Assembly: GCA_963849065.1 (NCBI GenBank)
Contig: CAWKFM010000005.1
Location: 62,001-126,000, forward strand
Length of the DNA stretch: 64,000 nt
DNA from: TOLSYN sp963849065
GTDB lineage: Bacteria > Acidobacteriota > Terriglobia > Terriglobales > Acidobacteriaceae
Direction: 5' to 3'
Shown here: piece by piece, positions 17,202 to 29,000 of the stretch
How positions within the stretch are numbered: position 1 is the first letter of the stretch
Layout: each line of letters begins with the position of its first letter
Notes under the pieces: generated by a model
What the model saw: the letters and a program-made list of their open reading frames with translations, nothing else
The model's database searches: none
Told to the model about the DNA's origin: nothing
Position numbers and translations under genes: made by a program

Positions 17202-19103
17202 TTGTCAGAGGAGTACATATCCAAACCCGCGGGAGAGATTGATCACCGCCGGCCCGATCCTAGATCTGTGCTTTCCGAACCGCGGTATGAACTCCTTGGG
17301 CGGATGGTGTCGGAGTGGGCTGAGCGCACCCCCGATTCGCCTGCGGTTTCCCAAGGTGACAAGCTTTGGACATACGCGGAGCTGGTAGCGAGCGCCCGCT
17401 CGCTTTCGTCTTTGTTACGTCCGGCTGAAGTCGTCGCCGTAACTGGTCAGCCAAGTTTCGGCTTAGTGGCGAGCATTCTTGCAGTGCTTTCGAGCCGCAG
17501 CGTTTTGCTGACCGTTGACCCAAATCTACCGGAACGGCGGCAGTTATTGTTTGTCGAGCAGGCCCGCGCGCGGCGACTCTTAGTTGCCGGCGAAATGCCG
17601 CCTTGGATGTCTCGGCAATCGTGGGATGATGTGGTCAAAGTAGATCCCAATCTAGTGAATGCCACTGGCCACATCACTGATTCCCCCGAACCGTTGCCGG
17701 ACGATCCGGCGTACATTTTTTTTACCTCAGGCTCGACGGGCGTTCCGAAGGGCGTGCTCGGCTGCCATAAGGGATTAAGCCACTTCCTGACGTGGCAATC
17801 CACTGCGTTTCGTGTCTGCCCCAGTGACCGGGTAGCGCAATTGACTGGTTTGTCCTTCGATCCTGTGCTGCGGTCGACGTTTTTGGCATTAGTGAGTGGC
17901 GGCGTTTTGTGCCTGCCTTCAGAAGGCGGCACGCTTGCTGCAGACAGTGTGTTGCCCTGGATGGAAAGGGCAGGGATCACGCTGTTGCACACCGTGCCCA
18001 GTCTCGCAAGCACTTGGCTGGCGGGCGTACCGGCAGCATGCAGTTTGCCGAAATTGCGGTTCGTATTCTTTGCCGGCGAGCCTCTGCATGCGTCCTTGGT
18101 GCGGCGTTGGCGCTCGAAAATACCGGCCGGCGAGATCGTGAATCTTTATGGGCCGACGGAGACCACCATGGCCAAATTCTTCTACCGGGTGCCCGCCGAG
18201 CCCGATGAGGGCGTGCAGTCCGTGGGCTGGCCCTTGCCGGCGACACAAGCCCTGTTGCTGAATGAAGATGGTGGCTTATGTGACGCGGGTCAAGTTGGCG
18301 AGATCGTGGTTCGCACGCCCTTCCGGACGCTCGGCTACATTAACGAGCCGGATGAACAACAGCGGCGCTTCATTCGCAATCCGTTCCGGGACGATCCGGC
18401 GGACCTGCTGTATCGCACCGGCGATCGGGGCCGTCATCGGGACGATGGAGCACTGGAGATTCTTGGGAGGTTGGACTTCCAGATAAAAATCCAGGGCGTT
18501 CGGATTGAGCCCGACGGGGTCAGCGCCGCGATTTCAAAGCATCCAATGGTGCAATCTTGCGTGGTAATTGCACGACCTGGGTTTTCCCAAGACCCGGCGT
18601 TGGTGGCTTATGTCGTAGGAACGGATGTGTCGGTGCCGGAACTGCGTGAGTATCTGAACCGCGAACTGCCGTTGGCCATGATCCCCTCAACCTTCGTTTT
18701 TCTCGAACGATTGCCTCTCAATCCCAATGGCAAGGTAGATCGCGACGCGCTGCCTGCGCCCGCGGTCACGCACTCCTTCGTCGCGCCGCGAACCCAATTG
18801 GAGCAGAAGTTGGCGGGTTTGTGGCGGCAGGTTCTTGAAGTGGAGCAGGTGGGACTGGAAGACAACTTTTTCGAATTGGGCGGCAATTCGCTTCGGCTGG
18901 CGCAATTACACGCCGAACTGAAGCCATTCGTCAATCGCGACATTGTCATTACCGAACTCTTCCGGTATCCCACGATTCGAGCGCTAGCCGATTACCTGAG
19001 TCCGCAAACAGCGAGGAGATCTGGCGTGTTGAGCGCTCGCCAGCGTGCTGCGCAGCAGATTGCGGCTCGGAAAGGAGCCGCCATCACTTTCGACGCGGAT
19101 TGA
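17202..19103 (+). CDS. Stand-alone NRPS adenylation-PCP (loading) protein
   Basis: A 633-residue two-domain NRPS protein. The adenylation domain (about 30-520) has IFFTSGSTGVPKG, NLYGPTETTM, YRTGDRGRHRDDG and the A10 lysine in NPNGKVDRD. A carrier domain follows with the phosphopantetheine serine S563 in FFELGGNSL. There is no condensation domain, so it should activate a starter amino acid and pass it to the ketosynthase of the megasynthase. The ten-residue code read by hand is D-P-R-H-F-A-L-M-A-K, which I cannot assign. The chosen TTG at 17202 follows GAGGAG by 5 bases; a TTG at 17148 is an alternative. It is the first gene of a compact three-gene set, with gaps of 9 bases and an overlap. 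Confidence 0.88.
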   Translation: MSEEYISKPAGEIDHRRPDPRSVLSEPRYELLGRMVSEWAERTPDSPAVSQGDKLWTYAELVASARSLSSLLRPAEVVAVTGQPSFGLVASILAVLSSRSVLLTVDPNLPERRQLLFVEQARARRLLVAGEMPPWMSRQSWDDVVKVDPNLVNATGHITDSPEPLPDDPAYIFFTSGSTGVPKGVLGCHKGLSHFLTWQSTAFRVCPSDRVAQLTGLSFDPVLRSTFLALVSGGVLCLPSEGGTLAADSVLPWMERAGITLLHTVPSLASTWLAGVPAACSLPKLRFVFFAGEPLHASLVRRWRSKIPAGEIVNLYGPTETTMAKFFYRVPAEPDEGVQSVGWPLPATQALLLNEDGGLCDAGQVGEIVVRTPFRTLGYINEPDEQQRRFIRNPFRDDPADLLYRTGDRGRHRDDGALEILGRLDFQIKIQGVRIEPDGVSAAISKHPMVQSCVVIARPGFSQDPALVAYVVGTDVSVPELREYLNRELPLAMIPSTFVFLERLPLNPNGKVDRDALPAPAVTHSFVAPRTQLEQKLAGLWRQVLEVEQVGLEDNFFELGGNSLRLAQLHAELKPFVNRDIVITELFRYPTIRALADYLSPQTARRSGVLSARQRAAQQIAARKGAAITFDAD

Positions 19104-19112
19104 TGATTCACC

Positions 19113-20003
19113 ATGAACCATGAAATCGAACGCCGGGCCAACATTTCGTATCAGGACTTCGTCAAGGAATATGAATCAAGCAATAAGCCCGTCATCATCA
19201 CGGATGCGCTTCGTCGATGGAAAGCAGTGGGAAAATGGACTCCCGAATTCTTCAAGCGGGAATTTGGCAATAGGAATCTTGCGATCGATAAAGTCGCATG
19301 GGGCAAATACAAAGGCGATTCGGGCCGCGAAGTTACAATGGAAAGTTTCGTCGACCGGGTACTTGAATCGACGGAGGAAAAGCCCGCGCCCTATCTCCGC
19401 AACCAAAACCTTCTTGATCTGTTTCCGAGCTTGATGCAGGACATTGAGCCTATGTCGGAATATTGTTTCCCGAATTGGCTGCCCGAACCCTACCTGGCGA
19501 AAAATTTACAACGGGCATTCCGCGAGCACTCAGAAGTTCAGTTCTACTTCGGAGGCAAGGGCGGCTCGTTCCCATATCTTCACTTTGATGTGCTGGCTAC
19601 ACATGCTTTCCTGATGGAGATTTACGGCCGGAAGAAATTTATTATCTTCAGTCCGGATCAGGAGAAGTACCTGTATCGAAACCTAAAGAACTACTCGCAT
19701 GTGGAGAACGTGGAGAATCCAGACCTGCAAAAGTTTCCGCTGTTCGCGAAAGCCGAGCCGACGATATTTGTCCTTGAGCCCGGGGAATTACTGTTCGTTC
19801 CCAGCGGGTGGTGGCACACCACCAAAATGCTCACCGCGTGTATCTCCGTCTCCCTGAATGTCGTGAACAGCTCCAACTGGGGCGCACTAACGGAATGGGT
19901 GGCCAGCGGTCGAAAGCCCGCATTACGTTTCCCTAGCAGGGTCTATCTGAATATCGCGGGACTGTTGCGAGCGCGGCGCGATCAGAAAGTTAATCTCGTT
20001 TGA
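19113..20003 (+). CDS. JmjC/cupin_8-type Fe(II)/2-oxoglutarate-dependent oxygenase
   Basis: A 296-residue cupin-like protein of the JmjC/FIH group. The iron-binding triad is visible: H157 and D159 in YLHFDV and H235 in SGWWHTT. GRKKFIIFSP and EPGELLFVPSGWWH are family hallmarks. Such enzymes hydroxylate amino acid side chains, free, in proteins, or on carrier proteins. Its position between the A-PCP protein and the megasynthase, 9 bases after the first and overlapping the second by one base (TGATG), makes hydroxylation of the carrier-bound starter amino acid or of the product the best inference. The substrate is not shown by sequence. No strong ribosome-binding site precedes the ATG, suggesting coupled translation. 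Confidence 0.85.
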   Translation: MNHEIERRANISYQDFVKEYESSNKPVIITDALRRWKAVGKWTPEFFKREFGNRNLAIDKVAWGKYKGDSGREVTMESFVDRVLESTEEKPAPYLRNQNLLDLFPSLMQDIEPMSEYCFPNWLPEPYLAKNLQRAFREHSEVQFYFGGKGGSFPYLHFDVLATHAFLMEIYGRKKFIIFSPDQEKYLYRNLKNYSHVENVENPDLQKFPLFAKAEPTIFVLEPGELLFVPSGWWHTTKMLTACISVSLNVVNSSNWGALTEWVASGRKPALRFPSRVYLNIAGLLRARRDQKVNLV

Positions 20004-23000
20004 TGAAACGCTCCTTAAGCAGATCGATCGGTGACATCGCCATCATAGGCATGGCTTGCCGGGTTCCCGGTGCGGGCGATGTGGGAACGTTTTGGCAAAA
20101 TCTGAAAGATGGGGTTGAGTCCGTCTCGCGGTTCACCGACGCGGAACTTGCACAGGCTGGCGTCGCCCCCGAGCTTCTGGCGAATCCCAGATACGTCAAA
20201 GCGCGGCCCATGCTCGACGATGCGGATAAGTTCGATGCCGATTTCTTCGGCATCTCTCCGCGAGAAGCGGAGCTGATGGATCCGCAGCACCGGCTGTTTT
20301 TGGAGACTGCCTATCTGGCGCTCGAAGACGCGGGATACGATTCGGACCGGTATGAGGGCGCGATCGGCGTCTACGGCGGCTCGTACTTCGACACCTACCT
20401 GCTGGCGAATCTCTGCTCCAGCCAGCAGCGGATGCAGAGCCTGCTGAACCAAACTGAGCCCGGGGCTTACCAAGCCTATCTGGGCAATGATAAAGATTAT
20501 CTGACCTCGCGGGTGGCGTACAAACTCAATCTGAGGGGACCGGCGGTTACCGTTCTGACGGCGTGCTCCAGTTCACTGGTTGCGGTGTGCCAAGCCTGTC
20601 AAAGTCTGTTGTATTACCAGTCGGACATAGCGCTGGCGGGAGGTGTCACCGTCATCGTTCCACAGAAGAAAGGTTACCTGTATCAAGAGGGCGGGATGCA
20701 ATCTCCCGATGGACACTGCCGGGTCTTTGACGCGCAGGCGCAAGGGACACTATTCGGAAGCGGAGTAGGCCTCGTGGCGCTGAAGCGCCTTGAGGAGGCA
20801 ATCGCGGACCGGGACGTGATCTACGCCGTCATCAAAGGCTCGGCAATCAACAACGATGGGGCAGTAAAAGTCAGCTATACGGCGCCAAGCGTCGATGGTC
20901 AAGCGGATGTAATCGCGCTCGCGCAGGCGTTGGCCGATGTCAGCGCCGACACCATCAGTTACATTGAGGCTCATGGTACGGGCACGCCGTTGGGGGACCC
21001 CATTGAATTGGCGGCATTGACGCAGGCGTTCCGGCAGAGCACCAACCGGCGCGGGTTTTGTGGCATCGGATCATTGAAAAGCAACGTCGGGCACCTGGAC
21101 GCGGCGGCTGGTGTGGCAGGCCTGATTAAGACCGCGTTGGCGCTGCATCACAAATTAATTCCTCCGACGCTACACTTCACCGCACCCAATCCTAAAATCG
21201 ATTTTGCAGAAAGCCCATTCTACGTGGTTTCAAAGCTCTCGGAATGGACCGCCAGCGACACACCGCGGCGGGCGGGCGTCAGTGCATTTGGAGTGGGGGG
21301 CACGAACGCGCACGTGGTGCTGGAGGAAGCTCCGATTGCCGTGCCGTCCGGCAATTCGCGAGCGGCCCAGTTGTTGCTGCTTTCCGCCAAGACACCGGCC
21401 GCCTTGGACCGTGTTACTGCCGATCTGGCAGCACATTTGAAAGCGCATCCCGAACTCAACCTCGCCGATGTGGCCTACACCCTGCAGGTGGGTCGCCGCG
21501 CACTTTTGCATCGGCGTTTCGTGGTGTGCCACAGCGTAGACGATGCCGTTGCGCAGTTGGAGAATCCGGATCCCCAGCGGGTTTTCACCCAAAAACAAGA
21601 GCGGCGCGACGCGCCGGTTGTGTTCATGTTTCCTGGCCAAGGCTCGCAGTACTTCGGCATGGGCGCTGAACTTTATCGCTCCGAGCCGGTCTTCCGTGCG
21701 GAGGTGGATCGCTGCTCCGAGTTTCTCCGGCCGATCCTCGCCACCGATCTCCGCACAATCATGTTCTCCTCCCAGGGATCGACTGAAGAAGCCGAACAAC
21801 TGCTTCTTCAAACCCGGTTCACGCAGCCGGCAATATTCGTCTTTGAATACGCACTCGCGCAGTTGTGGATGAACTGGGGCGTCCAGCCGGTCGCCTTGAT
21901 TGGCCATAGTGTTGGCGAATTCGTTGCCGCCTGCCTGGCCGGCGTATTTTCACTCGAAGACGCGCTCAGGCTCATCGCTGAGCGCGCGCGCCTCGTGCAG
22001 CAACAGCTGAATGGCGCGATGCTTTCCGTTCAATTGCCCGAGCACGAAGTCCGCGCCCGCTTCAATGGCAGTCTTTCGATTGCGGCGATCAACACGCCCA
22101 CCTCATGCGTTCTCGCCGGCCCCATTGAAGCAATCGACGCCGCTGAACAGCGGCTGAAAGATTCCGGCGTTTCGAATGTGCGATTGCAAACCTCGCATGC
22201 ATTTCACTCCTCCATGATGGACCCGGTGGTACCCCTGTTCACCGAGGTACTTCAGCGCGTTCCACTGAGAGTGCCGCAGATCCCATACGTTTCCAATGTG
22301 ACCGCGCAGTGGACCACGCCTGCCGATGCAACCGATCCGAATTACTGGGCGGTTCACTTACGACGGCCAGTACGATTTGCGGATGGCGTAGCGCAGTTCA
22401 TGCAGGATCCCACCGCTGTGCTTTTGGAGGTCGGTCCGGGTAAGACATTGACCTCTCTGGCGCGACAACATCCGGCGCGTAAGCTGGAACAATCCGTTGT
22501 GAATTCACAAGCGAAGGGCGAGGAGTTGGAAGCTCTTCTGGCCGCGTGCGGCCGTCTCTGGTTGGCTGGCGTAAGCTTGGATACGAATGCGTTTTTCGGC
22601 GACGAGCTAAGGCAACGTCTATCGCTGCCGACGTACCCGTTCGAGCGCAAACGGTATTGGATTGAACCGGACGGAACGAGTTCGGCGCAGCAGCCAATCG
22701 CCAATGTCACCGCACCGGTATTGAGTGCGAGCCGAACCCAACCGGCCGGGCGAACGGAGGAAATCAGGACGCTGTTATCCGAGTTGTCCGGCAGAGCTTA
22801 CAGCGAGGCGGACGACCATCTATCCTTTGTTGAATTGGGCTTCGAGTCGCTGTTCCTGACGCAGGTCAGTATGGCGATTGGCGTTCGGTTTGGAGTTCAA
22901 GTCGCGTTTCGTGAGTTGCTTGGCGAAATCAATACGGTGGCTTTGCTGGCGGCGCATTTGGACAAAGCCACACCACCCGTGAGCGTTGATCCCGCAGTGT

Positions 23001-26000
23001 CCGTGCCAGCGACCGCCGTTCCGCAAGAGGCGCCCTTGACCGAAGCGCAGCGCGAACTGTGGCTGGCGACGGCCATAGGCGACGCATCCTCGTGCGTGTT
23101 CAACCAATCCTGCACGCTACATTTGAGTGGACCCTTGCAGCCGGAAGCACTGGAGAGCGCGCTGCAGGAACTGGTGCGGCGCCACGACGGATTGCGCGCC
23201 ACGTTTTCCACCGATGGCGATTTTCAAACTGTCGCGCCACAACTGGCGGTCAAGCTTGCGTTCCACGATCTTTCCGGACGCACGGCGGAGTTAGACGGAC
23301 TGCTGACCGAGGAGGCTGGCCGGCCGTTTGATTTGGAGCACGGGCCGCTACTACGCGCGCGATTGGTAAGACTGGACGAGAACGATCACATCCTGTTGTT
23401 CACGGTTCACCATATCGTCTGTGACGGCAGGTCGCTGGCCATATTGCTCGACGAATTGGGCGAGTTGTATTCGGCAAAATGTGCCGGGTCAGCGGCTGTT
23501 CTGCCGGCGGCACGGTCTTTAATGGCGTATGCGGTGGAGGAACATGCTCAAGCTGACTGCCCTGAACGGCGTGCGGCCGAGTCTTACTGGCTTCAACAGT
23601 ATGCCAAGCAGCCGCCGGCACTGGAGTTGCCCGCGGACTTTCCGAGCCATGCCCAGAAGTCTTTCCTGGGGGCCCTGGCTAAGTTTGAATTACCACCCGC
23701 GCTCTGTAGGAAGTTGAGGGCGACAGGGGCGCGGCAAGGTTGCACCTTATTCACCTTCTTATTTGCGGCATATTACGTGCTTCTGTACAGGCTTACCGGC
23801 CAAGAGGACATCGTCCTCGGCGTGCCGTTTGCTACACCGGGCACGGAGGGGAGCGAGTCGCTGGTTGGCCATACCGTTAACTTTCTCGCGGTGCGTGACC
23901 ATCTGGCAGGCGATTCGTCATGGAACGAGCACCTTCAATCAGTGAAGCGCCTGGTGATCGAGGCGTACGAACACCGGCATTTTACCTATGGCAGCCTGCT
24001 CCAAAAACTGACGTTGGCCAGGGACACCGATCGTATGCCGCTCGTGGCCGCGTCGTTCAACTTGGCTCATAGGGATCGTCCTCTGCGATTTGCCGACCTG
24101 CGGGTCACGAAAGAACTCAATCCGCATAGTTTCACAAACCTTGATCTCACATTTGATTTTAATCAGGACGGCGACGCTCTGGCCCTGGACTGCGTTTACA
24201 ACCGAGACTTGTTCGACGCCAAAACAGTGCAACGGTGGATGGGATACTTTCAAACGCTGCTCGAGGGGATTGTGGACAACCCGGAGGAAGCTCTTGGCAA
24301 GGTACCCATTCTCCCGGAAGCTGAGCGCAGCAAGCTGATCCTCGACTGGAACAATACCAGCGTCACACTGCCACAACCGCAAACGCTGCATCAGTGGTTC
24401 GAGCGACAAGTGGAGCGGAGATCCGATGCGATTGCCGTGGTCTGTGGCGGGCAACAGCTTACGTACGCGGAGCTGAACTGCCGGGCAAACCAGTTCGCGC
24501 ATTATTTGAAAAAGCAGGGCGTTGGGTCTGGTGTGCTGGTGGGAGTTTTCCTGGAACGGTCGCTTGAAATGGTCGTGGGACTTCTCGGCATTCTTAAGGC
24601 TGGGGGCACCTATCTGCCCCTTGATCCTTCATTCCCACCAGACCGCCTTGCCTACATGGTAGAAGACAGCAGAATGAGTTTGCTGGTCACTCATAAAGAC
24701 CTTGAAGGGAGTCTTCCGGTCCGGCCAGCATCGATCATTCGCTTGGACTCTGATTGGGAGAAGATCGCGCGGCAAGAAACCGATGATCTGAAATCTGAGT
24801 ATGTGGAACCGGGGAATCTTGCCTATGTACTTTACACCTCGGGTTCGACTGGCAAGCCGAAGTGCGTGGCAATTTTCCAATCGGCTCTCATCAACTTTCT
24901 CTTTTCGATGCAGCGCGAGCCGGGATTCGCCGCAACGGATACGCTGTTGGCGGTGACAACCCTGTCCTTCGATATTGCGGGCCTCGAGCTTTACCTTCCC
25001 CTGGTCAGCGGCGGTCGGGTGGTGATCGCCAGCTACGACGATGCCCACGATCCCACGCGGTTGATGGAGCTCCTACGCGACTTCGACTGCACCGTGATGC
25101 AAGCGACACCAGCCACTTGGCGGGCGCTTGTCGATGCCGGCTGGAGCGGGTCGCCAACCCTGAAAATCCTATGCGGCGGCGAATCCTTTCCTCGCGATCT
25201 GGCGAAGGAACTTCTTCCGCGTTGCAAGGAATTGTGGAACCTGTATGGCCCCACGGAAACCACCATCTGGTCGACTCTCCACCGGGTCACCTCCGCCGAC
25301 ACCTCAATTCCCATCGGCCGGCCGATCGCCAACACACAAACCTTTGTGCTCGATGCATATCGCAACCTTGTTCCAGCGGGGACCGTGGGTGAGTTGTACA
25401 TCGGTGGAGCAGGTCTGGCATGCGGATACCTGTATCGCCCCGACCTGACAGAAGAACGCTTTGTGCCAAGTCCCTTTTCTCCTAACGCGAAACTATACCG
25501 GACGGGCGACATGGCGCGATGGCTTCCCGACGGCAACCTCGAATGTTTGGGTCGCGTCGACAACCAGGTGAAAATCCGCGGATTTCGGATCGAGTTGGGT
25601 GAAATCGAAACGGTGCTCAACTCCCATGAGTCGGTGCGGCAGTCCGGTGTGGTTATGCGCGAAGACCGTCCTGGCGACAAGCAGCTGGTGGCCTACCTTG
25701 AGTTCACCACAGGCGCCGCGCCCGTGGTGGTGGAGCTACGCTCCGCGCTGGCCCGCCAGCTTCCGCCGTACATGGTTCCGTCGGTGTTTGTGGCGCTGGA
25801 GAAGCTGCCGCTGACGCCCAATGGCAAGATCGACCGCAAGGCGCTGGCGGCGTCCACCGGAGAGCTGGTGGTGGAGCGTGAGTTTGTGGCCCCGCGCAAC
25901 GAGATCGAGCAGCAGCTGGCGCAGATCTGGGCCCGGGTGCTGAAGGTGAGCCGGGTGGGCATGGAGGACAACTTCTTCGAACTGGGCGGCCATTCGCTGC

Positions 26001-29000
26001 TGGCGGTGCGGGTGGTGCTGGAGATAGAAAAGCTCTGCCACATCCGCCTGCCGCTGGCGGTGCTGCTGCAGTCGCCCACCGTGGCCGCGCTGGCCGCGAT
26101 CCTGGCCCGCGAGCAGGGCACCGGGACGGTTGCGCGGCGTATCGAGCGGCGCTCGCAGCAGGGACCGGCGCCGCTGTCGTTTGCGCAGCAGCCGCTGTGG
26201 TTTCTGTATCAGTTCAACCCTGCCAGCCCGGCGTATAACGTGCTGGATGTCGTACGCTTCGAGGGCACGCTCGCTGCGGCTGCGCTGCGGCTTGCCATCG
26301 CCGAGTTGCTGCGGCGTCACGAGATTCTGCGCACCTGCTTTGCCGAGGACAACGGGCAGCCGGTGCAGATCGTGCTGCCGGGCCTGGAGCTGGAACTTCC
26401 CGAGCTCGACCTGAGCCAGTTGATGCCGGAGGAGCGCGAGCGCCAGTGGCGGGCGGTGGTGCGCGAGGAGGGAGAGAAGCCCTTCGATCTGACCACCGCG
26501 CCCCTGCTGCGTCTGCGGCTGGTGCATTGTGGCGCCGAGCACCGGCTGCTGGTCAACCTGCCCCACATCCTTTGCGACGAGCGGTCGATGGAGCTCATCC
26601 AGCGGGAGCTGCACGCGCTCTATGGCGCCTTCTCGCAGGGCCAGCCTTCGCCGCTGCCGGAGCTGCCGATCCAGTACGCGGACTTTGCCTGCTGGCAGCA
26701 GCAGTCGATGGAGGGCGGGCAGCTGGGCGAGCCGATGCAAGCTCAGCTCGACTACTGGAAGCGGGAGCTGGCCGGGGTCAGTGGAGCGCTCGAGCTGCCC
26801 ACCGACAAGCCGCGTCCGGCGGTGCAGAGCTTCCGCGGCGCAACCGAGATGTTTACCCTGCCCGTTCGGCTGGCGCAGCAGTTCAAGGCGCTGGGCCGCC
26901 AGGAGCAGGCGACGCTGTTCATGACGCTGGAGGCGAGCTTCGCCGCGCTGCTTTATCGCTACACCGGGCAGGACGATCTGCTGGTCGGCACGCCGATCTC
27001 CGGCCGCACGCTGAGCGAGACGGAAGATCTGATCGGCTGCATTCTGAACATGGTGGTTTTGCGGTCGCGGCTGGACGAAGGCGCTAGCTTCCGTTCCCTG
27101 CTGCGGCAGACGCGGGAGCGTGCGCTGGGAGCTTACGGGCACTCCGAGTTGCCTTTTGGCCGGCTGGTGGCTGAGCTGGCTCCGGAGCGCGATCCCAGCC
27201 GCACGCCGCTGTTCCAGGCGATGTTCGTGCTGCACGAATCCGGCAGCGTCTCGGAGACCTCGACCGTCGGCGGCATTCAACAGTTCGGAAGCGGCACGGC
27301 GAAGTTCGACCTGACGCTGACGTTCTCCGAGACCGGCGATTCGCTGGCGGGGCTGATCGAGTACAGCACGGATCTGTTCGAGGCGGAGACGATCCGGGCC
27401 ATGTGCCGCCACTACGTCACGCTGCTGGAGGCGATGGCCGGGGCGCCGGATCAGCGCATCAGCGCGCTGCCGATGCTGAGCGCCGAGGATCGGAACCGCC
27501 TGCTGGTGGAGTGGAACGCGACGGCGATGGATTATCCGAAGCAGCTCTGCCTGCACCAGCTGCTGGCCGAGCAGGCGCAGCGGGCGCCGGAGCAGGTTGC
27601 GGCCGTCTGCGGCGAGGAAAGCATCAGCTATGGCGAGCTGGACCGCCGCTCGAACCGGCTGGCACAGCATCTGCGCGCGCTGGGTGCGGGGCCGGATGTG
27701 CTGATCGGGCTGCTGGTGGAGCGGTCGCTGGAGATGGTGGTGGGGCTGCTGGGCATTCTGAAGGCGGGCAGCGCGTACGTGCCGCTGGACCCGGCCTTCC
27801 CGGCGAACCGGCTGGCGTACATGATCGAGAACAGCCGGCTGAGCATCCTCGTCACCCACCGTGGGCTGGAAGAGGCGCTTGTGGTGCGTCCGCCGGCGGT
27901 GGTCCGCCTGGACTCGGACGCGGAGCGGATTGCGCGCTGCGCGGCGGAGTTGCCGGAGATTGCCGGGATGAGCCCGGAGCGGCTCGCCTATGTGCTGTAC
28001 ACCTCCGGTTCGACGGGCAAGCCGAAGGGCGTGGCGATCCCGCACTCGGCGCTCGTGAACTTTTTGTGCTCCATGCGGCAAGAGCCTGGATTTAGCTCGG
28101 ACGACACGCTGCTGGCGGTGACCACGCTTTCGTTCGACATAGCCGGTCTGGAGCTCTATCTGCCGCTGCTGTGCGGAGGCATGGTGGCGATCGCCGGCTC
28201 GGCCGAGGCGCAGGACCCGCGGCGGCTTATGGAGCGGATCCGCCAGTCGGCATGCACGGTGCTGCAGGCCACGCCGGCCACGTTCCGCGGGTTGCTCGAT
28301 GCCGGATGGCAGCCCAGCCCCAAGCTGAAGCTGCTGTGCGGCGGCGAGGCGCTGCTGCCCGACCTGGCCGAAGCTCTGCTGGCTCGCTGCGGCGAGCTGT
28401 GGAACATGTACGGCCCCACCGAGACCACGGTCTGGTCCGCCATCCACCGGGTGCGCGCTGCCGAGGGGCCCATTGCCATCGGCAAGCCCATCGGCAACAC
28501 CCAGCTCTACGTGCTCGATGCGCATGGCAACCTGGCTGCGCCGGGTGTGCCGGGCGAGCTGTACATCGGCGGCGACGGCCTGGCGCGCGGCTACCTGCAT
28601 CGCGCGGAGCTGACGGCGGAGAGGTTTGTTGCCAGCCCGTCTGTCGCCGGCGCCCGCCTCTACCGCACGGGAGACCTGGCGCGCTGGCATCGCGACGGCA
28701 CCATGGAGTGCCTGGGGCGGGTGGACAACCAGGTGAAGCTGCGCGGCTTCCGCATCGAACTGGGCGAGGTCGAAGCGGTGCTGAGCGCCTATCCCGGCAT
28801 ACGGCAGTGCACGGTGGTGCTGGCACCCGATGCCGCCGGAGGGGGGCAGCTGGCGGCTTATTACGAAACGGTCGGTTACGAAACGGCCGGTTATGAGAGC
28901 CAACGTGATGGCGCCCGAGCACGGGCAGGTGACGATGGCCGGCCCCGAGCGGAGATCCCCGCCGCCGAGCTGCGCGCGCATCTTTCGAAGGAGCTTCCGC

